DNA of 34,101 nucleotides from Candidatus Cloacimonadota bacterium (lineage in GTDB: Bacteria; Cloacimonadota; Cloacimonadia; Cloacimonadales; TCS61), in contig JAIPIH010000019.1 of the NCBI GenBank assembly GCA_021734835.1, forward strand, positions 1 to 34,101. The letters are read 5' to 3'. Numbering within the stretch: the stretch's first letter is position 1; each line of letters begins with the position of its first letter. Made by a program: the position numbers and the translations under genes. A model generated the notes under the pieces. The model was given only the letters and a program-made list of their open reading frames with translations. It did not search any database and was not told the DNA's origin. This document shows, one piece after another, positions 32,414-34,101 of this stretch.

Positions 32414-33901
32414 ATGAAAAAGTACTTGTTTTTAGGTTTGATCTATTTTTTGGCTGTAGTCATACAGGCTCAAATAATCAATGGAGACATACTTTCGGTA
32501 GACGGGAAAAAAATTTTAAAAGTGTGGGGAACACATTATGAACGAGGATATGCAGCCGGGTACTTCATGGGAGACAAAATAAAAAGTCTATCTGAGAATT
32601 ATTTTATTGGGACTTTTTTTGGCGGTAATGCCTATCTTTATGAAAATACAAAGGAATACTTTTTAGAGTTTTTCGAAATTGAGCCAAAATATCATGCCGA
32701 GACGGAAGGTATGATAGATGGAATGATCGAAGCTGATATTGTCTTATTCAGTAATACTTTAGACAGGGATATTGATGAAAACGATATCTTATTAGCAAAT
32801 GCAATTGTAGATCTATCAGCCTTACGGGGCTTAGGAGTAAATTACGATTTTGGATGTTCAAGTTTATCTAGTTGGGGAGATAACACTGCAGGCGATCTTG
32901 AATTACAGGGAGATCTTGTTATCACAAGAAACATGGATTGGACCCTTCATCCTGAATTATTAGAAAATCATTTACTTGTTGTTCACTTTCCTTCGGAATC
33001 CAATGAAGTTAACTGGCTATCTTTTACTTTTCCTGGTTTTATCGGGTGTTTATCAGGAATTAATGAAAACGAGTTATCTGCTTTTATGAATATGGGTAAT
33101 AGAAATGATCATACAAACAATTATACTTATCATCCAATTTTACTCTCAATTAGAAATGGGATAGAGGTTTTCGATTATAACGGTGATTATGAGATCACTC
33201 CGGATGATATTCTGGCAGCTGTTGAAGATAACTTTCAACTCAGTGGATCTATTATTCATGCTGCTTCGAATGAAGGTGGATTAATAATTGAATGTAATAA
33301 TCAATATGGCGTTGTAAGCAGAGATGACAATGATAATACAATGCTCCCTTTAGAGCATCTGGCAGCAACAAATCATTTCCGGGAATTATATCCGCCAGTA
33401 AGTTGCTATCGATATGAGAACATTTCTGATTCACTTTCTGTAAATCCTTATATTACAATTGAGAGAAGTTGGAATTTAATGGCAGCTGCAGCAGGTGTTT
33501 CCACGAATCTTCACACTATTCAATATGTTCCAAGTCTGCAGCTTATAAAATGGTCTACTGCAGATCTTGGTTCTCCGGCCTATCAGAATGAGCCTACAAC
33601 TTTTGATCTAGATGACCTATTCACATCCAACGCAAGTTCTGATCAGCATTATATCCAGCAAAATTCTTTTCTCTCTGCTACCCCCAATCCTTTTAATACT
33701 TTTACTAATTTAGCTTTTACTCTTCCGAGAACTTCAGATGTGAGATTAACAGTTTATAATGTCAAAGGACATAAAATAACCGTACTTATAAATAATGTTT
33801 TATATCCCGGTAAGCACAATGTTCTGTGGGATGGAACCGATAGGAACGGCAATAAAGTTGCAAGTGGAATTTATCTCTCATCTATTTCACCAGTTCTTTA
33901 A
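32414..33901 (+). CDS. Secreted C45/acyltransferase-like NTN-hydrolase with incomplete sorting tail
   Basis: A 495-residue exported protein. A signal peptide (YLFLGLIYFLAVVIQAQ) is followed by HYERGYAAGYFMGDKI, the entry motif of peptidase C45/penicillin acyltransferase relatives. The nucleophile region DFGCSSLSSWGD (Cys148) is followed by VITRNMDW, as in NTN-hydrolases that self-cleave before Cys. They hydrolyse or form amide bonds. The C-terminal region starts a NPFN-type sorting domain (LSATPNPFNTFTNLAFTLP, LWDGTDRNGNKVASGIY) but stops at YLSSISPVL. It lacks the final strand and KKM-type end of the 18794 protein. The last 20 bases overlap the end of the convergent gene. Confidence 0.85.
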   Translation: MKKYLFLGLIYFLAVVIQAQIINGDILSVDGKKILKVWGTHYERGYAAGYFMGDKIKSLSENYFIGTFFGGNAYLYENTKEYFLEFFEIEPKYHAETEGMIDGMIEADIVLFSNTLDRDIDENDILLANAIVDLSALRGLGVNYDFGCSSLSSWGDNTAGDLELQGDLVITRNMDWTLHPELLENHLLVVHFPSESNEVNWLSFTFPGFIGCLSGINENELSAFMNMGNRNDHTNNYTYHPILLSIRNGIEVFDYNGDYEITPDDILAAVEDNFQLSGSIIHAASNEGGLIIECNNQYGVVSRDDNDNTMLPLEHLAATNHFRELYPPVSCYRYENISDSLSVNPYITIERSWNLMAAAAGVSTNLHTIQYVPSLQLIKWSTADLGSPAYQNEPTTFDLDDLFTSNASSDQHYIQQNSFLSATPNPFNTFTNLAFTLPRTSDVRLTVYNVKGHKITVLINNVLYPGKHNVLWDGTDRNGNKVASGIYLSSISPVL

Positions 33902-34101
33902 TCTCAAAAATGTTTCCACTTTTATCATAAACGAAGACCAGATCAAAATCTTCTCTGGGAATTATTCTAATTTTATATTTTTTTTCTTTGGCTTGTGATA
34001 TTAAATCTTTTCGGTTTGAGTATGATAAACAAACATGATTATATTTATTTACTATTCCTTGTGGACTGATAAATATCTCCAGGAAGATATTATCTTTTTT
34101 C
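33882..34101 (-). CDS. C-terminal part of a VOC (glyoxalase/dioxygenase)-like protein, runs off the right edge
   Basis: On the minus strand a frame is open from the window edge to TAG at 33884-33882, giving 72 residues. The sequence HVCLSYSNRKDLISQAKEK, then a short strand, then VFVYDKSGNIFEIKEL, matches the second half of a vicinal-oxygen-chelate fold, where His and the final Glu are metal ligands. The N-terminal half lies outside the window. Its 3' end overlaps the convergent NTN-hydrolase gene by 20 bp. Confidence 0.7.
   Translation of the reverse strand, partial: KKDNIFLEIFISPQGIVNKYNHVCLSYSNRKDLISQAKEKKYKIRIIPREDFDLVFVYDKSGNIFEIKELVK

Overview
The window is AT-rich bacterial DNA, probably from the FCB side of the tree and most like a Cloacimonadota-type organism. 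This is inferred from the gene style: two secreted proteins end in the NPFNP-type sorting/FlgD-like tail common in FCB bacteria, tetratricopeptide histidine kinases of the HisKA_2 class are present, and an ATP-type and a PPi-type phosphofructokinase sit side by side. No single marker here proves the phylum.

Layout: positions 1-480 hold no convincing complete gene but carry five short imperfect-palindrome repeats, next to a minus-strand tmRNA (479-828). A minus-strand three-gene glycosyltransferase operon follows (884-5009); its middle gene carries a C-terminal cyclic-nucleotide-binding domain. Divergent from it is uvrC (5152-6972), with an apparently shared -35 region between them. Two paralogous TPR histidine kinases follow (7040-11832), the second with an 11-G run inside its ATP-binding domain, then pyrR and htpG. 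htpG is preceded by a near-perfect CIRCE operator. A minus-strand block (14540-18555) holds an O6-alkylguanine methyltransferase, tRNA-Gly(CCC), an N-formylglutamate amidohydrolase-like gene and a secreted M16 peptidase. The plus strand resumes with a large surface protein (18794-21547), tandem pfk genes, a small unknown protein, hflX, an aminotransferase, asd and lysC. A tightly packed run of small genes follows (29172-32404), then a secreted NTN-hydrolase. A convergent partial gene enters from the right edge.

The standout is at 29816-30004. A 62-codon membrane-protein gene contains one in-frame TGA, at the place where its family (which I recall as DUF6132) has an invariant Cys. The TGA is followed, 19 nt later, by a hairpin with a GGUC apical loop, the signature of a bacterial SECIS element. 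The gene overlaps its upstream neighbour by ATGA and ends one base before the next start codon, so the part after the TGA fits as coding. I read it as a selenocysteine-containing member of this small redox-like membrane family.

Working together: lysC, asd and possibly the aminotransferase feed aspartate-family amino acid/diaminopimelate synthesis. The two pfk genes form a glycolytic pair with different phosphoryl donors. uvrC and the methyltransferase are DNA repair. tmRNA, HtpG and HflX are quality-control and stress functions.
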